Shown: positions 23,089 to 31,254 of the stretch, in pieces
Layout: every line of letters starts with the position of its first letter
Numbering within the stretch: position 1 is the stretch's first letter
Assembly: GCF_000718305.1 (NCBI RefSeq)
Contig: NZ_JOFQ01000002.1
Coordinates: 372,001 to 436,000 of the forward strand
Origin: Streptomyces niger
GTDB taxonomy: Bacteria > Actinomycetota > Actinomycetes > Streptomycetales > Streptomycetaceae
DNA: 64,000 nt
Direction: 5' to 3'
Program-made: the position numbers and the translations under genes
Notes under the pieces: generated by a model
Seen by the model: the letters and a program-made list of their open reading frames with translations, nothing else
Database searches by the model: none
Told to the model about the DNA's origin: nothing

Positions 23089-23436
23089 GTGGCGAAACAG
23101 GACGACCACGACGGCCACGACGCGACCTGGCGCGACTTCAAGGACGCGGTGAACATGTCCCCGTCCGAGCTGGACAAGTGGCTGAAGACGGACGAGTCCA
23201 AGGACGCCGGCCAGCACAAGGACGGCGGCGAGTCCGTCGGCCACGACTCCGGCCGGAAGATCGTCGGCATCCTCAAGACCAAGCGCGACGACCTCTCCGA
23301 CGGCGACTACGCCCACATGCGCAAGGTCACCGGCTACGTCCACCGGCACATGGCCCAGCGCCCCAAGGGCGACGTCGAGGACTCCACCTGGCGCCACTCC
23401 CTGATGAACTGGGGCCACGACCCGCTGAAGAAATAG
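23089..23436 (+). CDS. DUF3140 protein
   Basis: 115 residues starting at GTG 23089 behind AGAAGGGCAAG. The segment TWRDFKDAVNMSPSELDKWL followed by KTDESKDAGQHKDGGESVG, and the later GRKIVGILKTKRDDLSDGDY/MRKVTGYVHRH with NWGHDP at the end, are the DUF3140 signature. It is polar and lacks signal or membrane segments, so it is cytosolic. It is coupled with the preceding DUF2945 gene. No function is established for the family. Confidence 0.85.
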   Translation: MAKQDDHDGHDATWRDFKDAVNMSPSELDKWLKTDESKDAGQHKDGGESVGHDSGRKIVGILKTKRDDLSDGDYAHMRKVTGYVHRHMAQRPKGDVEDSTWRHSLMNWGHDPLKK

Positions 23437-23560
23437 GCGCGTGAGCAGAAACGTACCGCCTGACCTGCGGTTTCCTCATTCGGGTGAACGAGATCGGTGG
23501 ACCGGTTCGGGTCCAGTTCGGCATGCTGGGATCGGTGACGTACCGATAGAGGAGACCGCC

Positions 23561-24157
23561 ATGAGCGCACTCACCGTCGACCATGCGTCGAGTAACGACC
23601 CCGAGTGGGACGAGCTCGTCCGCATCTGGGAGCAGACGGACGCACCCGAGGGCTGCAAGGTGGAGATCATCGAGGGGATCGTCACCGTGTCGCCAGCACC
23701 CAGCGAGCACCACAACTTCATCGCCGTGAAGATTCAGCGGCGTTTGTACTCCGTGCTCCCGGAGGACTGGGACATTTACCAGACCCTGGGAACTGCGGTT
23801 CCTCCGCGTAGGGGGTACTACATCCCGGATCTCGCAGTGGTCCCGGACGACGTCGTCCTTGGCAGGGAACCGGGCGACTACGTACCGGCATCCGCTGCTG
23901 AGCTGATCGTCGAGGTCACTTCGAAGTCCAACGCGAGTCACGATCGGATCGCGAAGGCCGCAGGATATGCCACGGCCGGTGTCCCGCTCTACCTGCTCGT
24001 CGACCGATGGGCCCCTGGTGGACCGACCATCACCCTCTTCGGCGAGCCGACGGACGACGTCTATCGCGTCCTGTGGAGTGGCAAGTTCGGCGATCCGGTT
24101 GAGCTCCCTGCTCCCTTCGGTCTCACCCTCGACACCGGGATCTTCCCCACCGACTGA
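23561..24157 (+). CDS. Uma2-family PD-(D/E)xK nuclease-like protein
   Basis: 198 residues. DUF820/Uma2 features appear in order: GCKVEIIEGIVTVSPAPSEH (Glu of the fold), YYIPDLAVVPDDVV (PD), and ELIVEVTSKSNASHDRIAKA (E-x-S/T-K with a following helix), then the typical GVPLYLLVDR. The family has the restriction-endonuclease fold; no biological role is settled. It is expanded in Streptomyces and often found as isolated genes in variable regions. AGAGGAGA precedes the ATG. A bidirectional terminator follows. Codon use is a little less G/C-rich than its neighbours, compatible with acquisition. Confidence 0.88.
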   Translation: MSALTVDHASSNDPEWDELVRIWEQTDAPEGCKVEIIEGIVTVSPAPSEHHNFIAVKIQRRLYSVLPEDWDIYQTLGTAVPPRRGYYIPDLAVVPDDVVLGREPGDYVPASAAELIVEVTSKSNASHDRIAKAAGYATAGVPLYLLVDRWAPGGPTITLFGEPTDDVYRVLWSGKFGDPVELPAPFGLTLDTGIFPTD

Positions 24158-24173
24158 CGCGGCACGAAGACGA

Positions 24174-24212
24174 AGGGGCCGTCCCGCCAGGACAGGTGGC
24201 GGGGCGGCCCCT
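24174..24212. terminator. Bidirectional terminator between Uma2 and MFS genes
   Basis: A 16-bp stem (AGGGGCCGTCCCGCCA with TGGCGGGGCGGCCCCT, one G-U) with a 7-nt loop lies between the convergent ends of the two genes. Confidence 0.8.
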
Positions 24213-24230
24213 CCGGGCTCTTGGGCCGCG

Positions 24231-25550
24231 TTACGCGGCCTTCTGCATCTGCAGGACGCGGCGCTCGGCGACCGCCTTGCGCGTGGCGTACAGCGTGACC
24301 GACGCCGCCGCGACCATGGCCAGCAGGCCGAGGGCGACCGTGGCGGCCCAGCCGCCCGCGTGGAAGGCCGCGGCGCCGAGCGCACCGCCGACGCTGGAGC
24401 CGATGTAGTACGCGCTCTGGTACAGCGCCGAGGCCTGCGCGCGGGCCGTCTTCGCCGTACGGCTGACCGCCGACGACGCCACCGCGTGGCCCGCGAAGAA
24501 GCCGGCGGTGATCAGGACCAGGCCGAGGACGACCAGGATCAGGATGCCGGCCAGCGACAGCAGCAGACCCGTCGCCGTCGTGCCCACGGCCAGGTACAGC
24601 GCCCCGCGCCGCCCCAGCCGGCCGACCAGGCGCCCGGCCGCTGCCGAGGAGACCGTGCCGACGAGGTAGACCAGGAAGACCGAGCCCGCGATGCCCTGCG
24701 GCAGCGAGAACGGCGCGCCGACGAGGCGGTAGCCGATCACCGTGTAGACCGCGCCGAAGACCGTCATGAAGAGCGCGCCGATGGCGTACAGCCGGCAGAG
24801 CAGCGGGTCGGAGAGGTGCCCGAGGATCGTCCTGCCGAGCGCCTTGGGCCCGACCGCCTTCGGTACGAAGTGCCGCGCCTTCGGCACCATCAGCCGGAAG
24901 ACCACCGCGCAGAGCACGGCCATCGCGCCGACCGCTGCCAGCGCCGCGCGCCAGCCCCAGGCCTGGGCGACCCAGCCGGTCACGATCCGGCCCGACATGC
25001 CGCCGATGCTGTTGCCGGCGACGAACAGCCCCACCGCGGCGACCAGCGCCTTGGCCCGTACCTCCTCGGCCAGGAAGGCCATCGCCGAGGCCGGCACGCC
25101 GGCCAGCGCCACGCCCTGGATGCCGCGCAGCGCGATCAGCGCACCGATCGAGGGCGCGAAGGGCACCAGCATCGCGATCACGGCGGCGACGCTCAGCGAC
25201 ACGGTCATCATCGTGCGGCGGCCGAACCGCTCCGAACAGGCGCTCAGCGGCAGCACCGCGAGCGCGAGGCCGAAGGTCGCCGCAGACACGGTCCAGCTGG
25301 CTTGGTCCGGCGTCACCCCGAGGTCGTCGGAGATGGCGGGCAGCAGCGCCTGCGTGGAGTAGAGGAGGGCGAAGGTCGAGATGCCGGACGCGAAGAGCGC
25401 GAAGCTCATCCGGCGGTAACCGGGGCCCCCGGGCCGCAGCTTGCCGGCTTCGGGGTCGGCAGCGGTCGCGGCGGAATCGACGGTGGTGGACGACTGGTCA
25501 GAGGCGTCCGCGCGGGTGGTGGCGGACGCCCTGGTATCAGCAGGAGGCAT
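24231..25550 (-). CDS. MFS transporter (drug efflux type)
   Basis: 439 residues with twelve hydrophobic segments after a soluble N-terminal tail of about 50 residues. The loop 2-3 motif is present as SACSERFGRRTMM (usual GxLaDrxGrr), and ALRGIQGVALAGVPASAMAF resembles motif C-type segments of YnfM/AraJ-like exporters. It exports an unknown small molecule using the proton gradient. GGAGG precedes the ATG at 25550. It is divergent from a LysR regulator, with 63 bp between them containing a T-N11-A site, so expression is probably controlled by that regulator. Confidence 0.9.
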   Translation of the reverse strand: MPPADTRASATTRADASDQSSTTVDSAATAADPEAGKLRPGGPGYRRMSFALFASGISTFALLYSTQALLPAISDDLGVTPDQASWTVSAATFGLALAVLPLSACSERFGRRTMMTVSLSVAAVIAMLVPFAPSIGALIALRGIQGVALAGVPASAMAFLAEEVRAKALVAAVGLFVAGNSIGGMSGRIVTGWVAQAWGWRAALAAVGAMAVLCAVVFRLMVPKARHFVPKAVGPKALGRTILGHLSDPLLCRLYAIGALFMTVFGAVYTVIGYRLVGAPFSLPQGIAGSVFLVYLVGTVSSAAAGRLVGRLGRRGALYLAVGTTATGLLLSLAGILILVVLGLVLITAGFFAGHAVASSAVSRTAKTARAQASALYQSAYYIGSSVGGALGAAAFHAGGWAATVALGLLAMVAAASVTLYATRKAVAERRVLQMQKAA

Positions 25551-25577
25551 GGCTCGAACGTACGACTGGCTCAGTTC

Positions 25578-25592
25578 ATGCGTCCAATGCAT
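25578..25592. promoter_or_regulatory. LysR-type binding site (T-N11-A) in the MFS/LysR divergent promoter
   Basis: ATGC-GTCCAAT-GCAT is an interrupted palindrome that fits the LysR-family T-N11-A rule. CATAAT (25601-25606) follows and lies 7 nt before the LysR ATG, so it is a plausible -10 of a leaderless lysR transcript. Confidence 0.6.
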
Positions 25593-25613
25593 TGAAACGC
25601 CATAATCGATTCC

Positions 25614-26579
25614 ATGCGGCATGAGTACAGCTCACAGCGGGCCCTGTTGCAGCTTCGCAACAGAAAAGACATCCCCATTTCGTCCTGGGCGCTGGCGCTG
25701 GCGCCGCGCCTCGCCCAGTTCGAGGCGGTGGCCCGGCACGAGCACGTGACCCGCGCCGCGTACGAGCTGGGCATGCCACAGCCGACCCTGAGCCGCGCCA
25801 TCGTCCGCCTGGAGGAGGAGCTGGGCGTCGCGCTCTTCGCCCGGCACGGCCGCACCCTCTCCCTCAGCCCCGCGGGCCGCGCCTTCCTCGCCTCCGTGGA
25901 ACGCGCGCTGAGCGACATCGAGCGGGCCGCGGAGTCCGTGCGCGCCGACGCCGACCCGACCGCCGGCAAGGTCGCCTTCGGCTTCCTGCACACCCTCGGC
26001 TCCGAGACCGTACCGGGCCTGCTGCGCACCTTCCGCGCCGACCACCCCAAGGTCCGCTTCCAGCTCGTGCAGACCTACGGCGAGGCGATGCTCGACCGGC
26101 TGCGCGCCGGCGACCTCGACCTGTGCCTGACCTCCCCGGTGCCGGACGCGCCGGAACTGGTCGCCCGCCGGCTGGACGAGCAGAAGCTGCGCCTGGTCGT
26201 CCCCGACGACCACCCGCTCGCCGGCCGCAAGCGCATCCGCCTCGCCGAGGCCGCCGACGAGCTGTTCGTCAGCCTGGAGCCGGGCTTCGGGCTGCGGCGC
26301 ATCACCGACGCCCTCTGCGCCGAGGCCGGCTTCACCCCGAAGGTCGCCTTCGAGGGCGAGGAGGCGGAGACGCTGCGCGGCCTGGTCGCCGCGGGCCTGG
26401 GCGTCGCCCTGCTGCCACCCCCGCCGGTGCCGCGCCCCGGCGTCGTAGAACTCACCGTCACCGCCCCCCGCGCCGTCCGCGAGATCGGCGTCGCCTGGCT
26501 CGACGGCCACGTCGACACACCCCCGGTGGCCGCCTTCAAAAAGTTCCTCCTCAGCCGCCGGGGGCAGTTGCTGCACTGA
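25614..26579 (+). CDS. LysR-family transcriptional regulator
   Basis: 321 residues. After about 25 leader residues the winged helix-turn-helix reads LAQFEAVARHEHVTRAAYEL followed by GMPQPTLSRAIVRLEEELGVALFARHGRTL, typical of the YybE/CynR-like group. The effector domain (from about 105) shows VAFGFLHTLGSETVPGLL and GLVAAGLGVALLPPP. It probably activates or represses the divergent MFS exporter in response to a small molecule. ATG 25614 has no Shine-Dalgarno but has CATAAT 7 nt upstream; a start at the later conserved region is possible because the first residues are atypical. It converges on the kinase operon with only 8 bp between stops. Confidence 0.92.
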   Translation: MRHEYSSQRALLQLRNRKDIPISSWALALAPRLAQFEAVARHEHVTRAAYELGMPQPTLSRAIVRLEEELGVALFARHGRTLSLSPAGRAFLASVERALSDIERAAESVRADADPTAGKVAFGFLHTLGSETVPGLLRTFRADHPKVRFQLVQTYGEAMLDRLRAGDLDLCLTSPVPDAPELVARRLDEQKLRLVVPDDHPLAGRKRIRLAEAADELFVSLEPGFGLRRITDALCAEAGFTPKVAFEGEEAETLRGLVAAGLGVALLPPPPVPRPGVVELTVTAPRAVREIGVAWLDGHVDTPPVAAFKKFLLSRRGQLLH

Positions 26580-26581
26580 GA

Positions 26582-26596
26582 GGGCAGTCACTGCCC
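26582..26596. other. Perfect 7-1-7 palindrome spanning the kinase stop codon
   Basis: GGGCAGT-C-ACTGCCC contains the stop of the minus-strand kinase and lies in the 8-bp gap to the convergent LysR gene. It may form a short hairpin ending both transcripts. Confidence 0.4.
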
Positions 26597-27646
26597 CGAG
26601 GGCGGCGGGTGCGGTGCTGAGCCGGAGCTGCGGTGCCGGGCCGTCCGCCGCGCCCAGCGCGCCGCCGCCCGCTCGAAGTCCGCCGGCTGCGAGGCGGTGC
26701 GGGCGTCCGGGCCCCAGAAGGGCCGCGCCGCGTCGAACTTCGCGCCGAGCTCCCGGGCGAACGTCCGCCGCTCCGCCTCGGTCGTGGCGGCGGAGATCAA
26801 CCGGGCCCAGCGCACCGTGTCCACCACCGCCGACTTCATCCGCTCGTACGCCAGATAGAAGCGGACGTCCGCCGCCCAGCCCGCCCGGCACTCGGCGGGG
26901 GCCGCCGCTGCCCAGGCGGCCCGCATCCGCTTCTCCTCGTCCGGCAGGTAGGCCATCTTGTGCAGGTGGTCGGCCAGGTCGTAGACGGGGTCACCCCACA
27001 AGGCCAGTTCCCAGTCGAGGAAGACGGTGCGGGCCGGGCCGACGATGATGTTCTTGCGGTGGATGTCCGCGTGCAGCAGCCGGAACGGGCGCGACTGCAG
27101 GTCGCCGGCGGCACGGACCAGGAAGGCGCAGGGGTCCTCGGGCACGCCCAGTTCCCGGTACAGCTCCTGAGTAGGTCCGTCCCCGGCGGCGCGGATGTCC
27201 CGGACGAGAGCGAACAACCGCCCGGCGAACCCCACGGTGTCACCGTCCTCGGGCCAGCCCTCCGGCGCGCCGGGCAGCTTTCCGGACGGGACGCGCAGCA
27301 GCTGCCCGAACAGGTCCTGGATGCCGTGGAACACCCGATCGGGAATCGGGGTGCCGGCCGGGCAGACGTCGTCCAGCAGGTCCCCTTCGATGAACTCGTG
27401 GATCTGGAAGGGCGGGTCCGACTGGGCGTGCAGCAGTTGGGGCGCGGAGCCGACATACGCACGGATGGCGTCGAGCAGGTCCTGCTCGCGCCACATCGTG
27501 AGGTCCATCGAGTCCGAGCCGGGCGTGGGGATGCGGACCATGACCGCACCGTCGTCGGACGGTACGCGCACGTTGCGGTTGTAGTACCCGCTGTGTGCGT
27601 CGTCCCGCTTGCACGCTTCCTCGTAGAGGGCGATCGCGTTCCTCAT
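26588..27646 (-). CDS. APH-fold phosphotransferase B of the STAND operon
   Basis: 352 residues of the aminoglycoside/choline kinase fold. The catalytic loop is LLHADIHRKNIIV (HxDxxxxN) about residue 195 and the metal-binding segment is TVFLDWELALWGDPVYDLA about 215. The N-lobe carries GYYNRNVRVPSDDGAVMVRI, in place of a standard glycine loop, and an alpha-C Glu in MWREQDLL. The closely related upstream gene has the same unusual N-lobe motif, so the two arose by duplication. The phospho-acceptor is unknown; antibiotic, sugar or protein are all possible. It is the third gene of the operon, overlapping its sister by 4 bp (ATGA), and converges on lysR. Confidence 0.85.
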   Translation of the reverse strand: MRNAIALYEEACKRDDAHSGYYNRNVRVPSDDGAVMVRIPTPGSDSMDLTMWREQDLLDAIRAYVGSAPQLLHAQSDPPFQIHEFIEGDLLDDVCPAGTPIPDRVFHGIQDLFGQLLRVPSGKLPGAPEGWPEDGDTVGFAGRLFALVRDIRAAGDGPTQELYRELGVPEDPCAFLVRAAGDLQSRPFRLLHADIHRKNIIVGPARTVFLDWELALWGDPVYDLADHLHKMAYLPDEEKRMRAAWAAAAPAECRAGWAADVRFYLAYERMKSAVVDTVRWARLISAATTEAERRTFARELGAKFDAARPFWGPDARTASQPADFERAAARWARRTARHRSSGSAPHPPPSGQ

Positions 27647-28671
27647 CCGCCGGTCACTGCCTTTCGTCCGCGCGCGTACGCCGGCAACTCCAGGAGACCC
27701 GTCCGGACGCGCTGCGGGGTCAGGTCGGGGGACAGGCCCCAGTGCAGGCGTGCGGCGTTCACCTTCTTGGCCAGTCGTGTGACCAGGAAGTCGTGGGTGG
27801 TCGGGCTGGTGCCGGGGTCGGTCAGCTGTTGCGAGTACCGGATCGTGTCGACGATCGCCGACTTGATCTGTTCGTGCTGCCGGTAGAGGCGGACGTCCGG
27901 TTCCCAGCCGCGCGTCGACTCCGGTGGCAGTCCGTCGAGCCAGCGGCGCAGGAACGTCTCCCGCTGGTGTTCCGGGTAGTCCATCTTGTGCAGGTGGAGG
28001 GCGACCTCGTAGGCCGGGTCGCCCCACAGTGCCAGCTCCCAGTCCAGGAACCACGTCGCACCGGACGACACGATCATGTTCTTGCGGTGCAGGTCCGCGT
28101 GGAGGACGGCGAACGGCCGCGGCGTGAGCCCCGCCCACCGGTCGCTCACGGGGGCGAGCGGGTCCGCCGGGAAGCCGAACGCGGCGAAGACTGCCGCGTA
28201 CTCCGTGCGGTGCGTGGCATGGATCTCCCGTGTGAGCGCGGCGAGCCGCAGCCCGAACGAGGGGGAGTCCCCGGAGGCGGGCCAGTCCTCCGGCAGTGCG
28301 GGCACCTTCTCCTGCGGGACGGCCGTCAACTGGCGCAGTACCTGGACCGTGTCGCCGATCACGTGGCCGGGCACCGCGCTCCCGCGGGGCGAGAACCCGT
28401 CGAGGAGGTTCCCCTCGATGAAGGTCTGGATCTGGTACCGGGGCTCCTCCGACACGTGCCGCAGGCCCGGGGCCCGGTCGACGTAGGGACGGACGGCGGT
28501 GAGCACGTCCTCCTCACGCCACAGCCGTACGTCCATGATCTGTGCGGCCGGGAGCGGGATGCGTACGTTGACCTTGCCCTCGGGGGACGGCACGCCGATG
28601 TTGCGGTTGTAGTAGCCGGCCGCGGCGCCGGTGGCCGCCAGCGCCGCCGCGTACAGTTCCGGCCAGTTCAC
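27643..28671 (-). CDS. APH-fold phosphotransferase A of the STAND operon
   Basis: 342 residues, sister of the gene that follows it. N-lobe: GYYNRNIGVPSPEGKVNVRI and LWREEDVLTAV. Catalytic loop: VLHADLHRKNMIV; metal segment: TWFLDWELALWGDPAYEVAL, then HLHKMDYPEHQRETFLRRW. All residues needed for phosphotransfer (HxD, Asn, DWE) are present, so both copies look active. It starts with a GTG that overlaps the stop of the NTPase gene (GTGA), so translation is coupled through all three genes. An antibiotic-modifying role is possible, but tandem retention beside a signalling ATPase suggests a dedicated pathway. No acceptor can be deduced. Confidence 0.85.
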   Translation of the reverse strand: MNWPELYAAALAATGAAAGYYNRNIGVPSPEGKVNVRIPLPAAQIMDVRLWREEDVLTAVRPYVDRAPGLRHVSEEPRYQIQTFIEGNLLDGFSPRGSAVPGHVIGDTVQVLRQLTAVPQEKVPALPEDWPASGDSPSFGLRLAALTREIHATHRTEYAAVFAAFGFPADPLAPVSDRWAGLTPRPFAVLHADLHRKNMIVSSGATWFLDWELALWGDPAYEVALHLHKMDYPEHQRETFLRRWLDGLPPESTRGWEPDVRLYRQHEQIKSAIVDTIRYSQQLTDPGTSPTTHDFLVTRLAKKVNAARLHWGLSPDLTPQRVRTGLLELPAYARGRKAVTGG

Positions 28672-31172
28672 GCCCCGGCCTCCAGGAAGAGCGTCAGCAT
28701 GGCGTCCGTCCGGCGTTCCAGGGCCTCGACGGTGCCCGGCGGCTGTACGTACGGACGGGCCCGGGCCGCCGCCGCGACCAGCTCCGGGTCGTCGAGCCCG
28801 AGCCGTTCCGCCGCCCGCTGGATGGCGAGCACCAGGGACGGATAGACATCGCACGCTTCGAACTCGGCAGCCGCCCCGCGCAGCACCGCGAGCGCACCGT
28901 CCGGGTCGGCCTGCCGTGCCAGGAGGAGCGCCCGGAACATCTCGGCCCGCGCCTTGCCGGATCGGTAGCCGGCGCGATCGAGGGCGGCGTGGGCGCTCAG
29001 GAAAGAGGAAGCGGCGCGCTCGAACTCGCCCAGCCGGATCTGGGCCATGGCCATCGCGGTGTAGACCTTGCCGATCTCGTGCTGGGCGCCCAGATCGCGC
29101 TGGGCAGCCAGGGCTTCGCCGGCCGCCGCGACGGCGGCCGGCGGGTCGGTGAACACCAGCAGCTCGGCCCGGTTGGTGAGGATGTTCGCCAGGCCGAACG
29201 GGTCGGCCGCCCGGCGGTACTCGGCCTGCGCCTGCTCCAGCAACTCGGCGGCCTCGTCGTACTGCATTAGGAAGCGGTGCCCGAGGTGGAGCAGCCGCTT
29301 CACATCCGCGCGGACGACGCCGCGCTCTGCCGGGCACATCCGCAGGACGTCCTCGGCCAGCGCGAACGCGCCGACGAAGTCTCCCTGCCACATCCGGATG
29401 TCGGCGAGGCAGAACCCGGCCGAGAGCTGGACCGGCCCGTCCTGCTCCGCCCACACCTGCTGGAAGATGTCCGCGGCCACCCGGCTCTCGCCCGCGATAC
29501 GGCGGGCGTTGGCCGCCGCGAGGGACAGCCGGGCCGACACGGTGGTACCGGCGCGCCGCGTCACCTCGGGTGCGAGATCGATCGCGGCCCGTGCGTTGCC
29601 GAGTGCGAGCAGGGACTCCGCCTCGAGGCAGTCGGCCGCTTCCTTGATCGCGTCGTCCGGGCCGCCGCCGGCGCCCCCGCTGCGGCCGGCCAGGTAGTCC
29701 CGTATGTCCTGGACGATGCCGTCGACCGTCTGCCGGCCACCCGCCGTCAGACCACGGTCGGCCGCGTCGAGGATGTCCGCCGCGGACAGGTCACCGGCGT
29801 GCAGACCGTGGTAGACGGCCTCGCGCAGCGGTGAGGTGCGGCTGGCCCGGCCCCCGTCCCGAGCGGCCGAGGCCTGCCCGGCGATGCCTTCCCAGTGGGA
29901 GTGCAGGAGGCGGTGGACGCCGCGCTGTATCGCCGGCGACAGGTGCGTCTGCAGCGCGGCGACCATGAGCTGGTGCAGCCGGTAGCTGCCGTGCGGCAGG
30001 GGATAGGTGAACGAGTAGGCGGTCAGGGACTCCCACGTCAGCAGGTGGGCCGGCAGGTCGAAAGCCCGGCCGAGGGCCCGGAAGGTCTCGAAATCGAAGG
30101 TCCGGGCGATGCTCAGCAGCTCCAGAATCCGCACCTCGTCCGGCGCGACGTGCTGCAGGAACCGCTGGACGATCTGCTCGGACGTCCGCGCCGTCTCCAG
30201 CCGCGCGGAGTGCTGCGCCTGGGTGTCGACCGCGAGGTGCAGGTAGAACGGCACGCCCGCGCTGGCCTCGGCGATGGACCGCTGCCGGGGCAGCTCGGTG
30301 ATCCCCGCGGCGGTCAGCAGCTCCATGCGTGCGGTCATCGGCAGGCCCTCGACGACCGCCTCCCGGATCACCGCGGCCCAGTCCCGGTCGTACGTCGCCC
30401 ACTGCAGCGGTTCGCGGCTCGCCACGACGGTCAGGCCGCCCTGCAGCTGGCTGAGCAGGTCCCGCAGCCACGCGTCCGCGCCGAAGCTCTTGCCGCCGGG
30501 GAGCGGGGTGGGGACGAGCGCCTCGTACGCATCCACGTACAGGACGAACGGCTGCTCCGTGCTCGCCTCGCGCAGCTCCTCGGCGAGCAGATACGTCACC
30601 GCGTAGCCGAGCTCGGCGTTGGAGAGGCTGTCGAGGTCCTGCAGGGTCGGGTCGGTGGCGATGCGGTGTTTGCGGTGCCGGTTGGAGATCGCCCGGCCCG
30701 CGAGCCGGACAAGTCCCGCCGCGGTGCCGAAGACCGGGAACCCCATCGCATCGTCGAGAATCTTCGACAGGATGTCGCTCTCCTCGGCGAACGGGGTGTT
30801 CGCCCGGTCCATGCGCAGCTGCGGGTGGACCCGCTGCCAAAGGGCCGCGTAGGCGATGTCGAACCGGTCGAACTTGATCCCCTGCGCCCCGAACTCGGTG
30901 CGCAGCACCGCCAGCGCGTCCTCCTGCTGGCGCATCGCCGGTATCTGCAGATCGAGGCGGGCGGTGCGGAATCCGGGCCCGGTCCTGTTCCGTAACTCCT
31001 GGAGCAGCCGGGACTTCCCGATCCCGCCGACGCCCACCACGTTCAGGATGCGCGGCCCCGCGTCCGGGGCCGCGTTCCGCAGTTCCTCGTCATAGGCCGT
31101 CAGTACGGATTCCCTGTTGAAGAACTGCCGTTGCAGCGCGGGCACTCTCCGGTATCGCGGCCCGATCGGCAT
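28668..31172 (-). CDS. STAND-type NTPase with C-terminal TPR-like repeats (contains a TTA codon)
   Basis: 834 residues. The N-terminal P-loop is NVVGVGGIGKSRLLQEL (Walker A, residues 44-60), reached directly after a short QFFNRESVL leader with no effector or HTH domain in front. Walker B is PFVLYVDAYEALVP about residue 215, followed by a sensor strand LTVVASREPLQW, as in NB-ARC/NACHT-like STAND proteins. A winged-helix-like region follows (HQLMVAALQ), and from about residue 480 the protein is all alpha-helical with TPR-like periodicity (e.g. DPFGLANILTNRAELLVF, LGAQHEIGKVYTAMAMAQI). STAND proteins are ATP-driven switches. Codon 60 is TTA, making translation bldA-dependent. It is first in an operon with two kinases. 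The target and signal are unknown. Confidence 0.85.
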   Translation of the reverse strand: MPIGPRYRRVPALQRQFFNRESVLTAYDEELRNAAPDAGPRILNVVGVGGIGKSRLLQELRNRTGPGFRTARLDLQIPAMRQQEDALAVLRTEFGAQGIKFDRFDIAYAALWQRVHPQLRMDRANTPFAEESDILSKILDDAMGFPVFGTAAGLVRLAGRAISNRHRKHRIATDPTLQDLDSLSNAELGYAVTYLLAEELREASTEQPFVLYVDAYEALVPTPLPGGKSFGADAWLRDLLSQLQGGLTVVASREPLQWATYDRDWAAVIREAVVEGLPMTARMELLTAAGITELPRQRSIAEASAGVPFYLHLAVDTQAQHSARLETARTSEQIVQRFLQHVAPDEVRILELLSIARTFDFETFRALGRAFDLPAHLLTWESLTAYSFTYPLPHGSYRLHQLMVAALQTHLSPAIQRGVHRLLHSHWEGIAGQASAARDGGRASRTSPLREAVYHGLHAGDLSAADILDAADRGLTAGGRQTVDGIVQDIRDYLAGRSGGAGGGPDDAIKEAADCLEAESLLALGNARAAIDLAPEVTRRAGTTVSARLSLAAANARRIAGESRVAADIFQQVWAEQDGPVQLSAGFCLADIRMWQGDFVGAFALAEDVLRMCPAERGVVRADVKRLLHLGHRFLMQYDEAAELLEQAQAEYRRAADPFGLANILTNRAELLVFTDPPAAVAAAGEALAAQRDLGAQHEIGKVYTAMAMAQIRLGEFERAASSFLSAHAALDRAGYRSGKARAEMFRALLLARQADPDGALAVLRGAAAEFEACDVYPSLVLAIQRAAERLGLDDPELVAAAARARPYVQPPGTVEALERRTDAMLTLFLEAGA

Positions 31173-31254
31173 CCCCGTATCCCCCGTTCGTCTGCTTCGC
31201 CCTCGGGAGGTTACCCACAACCGCTGTGGTGCGCACCGCAGTTGATGTTGCGCC

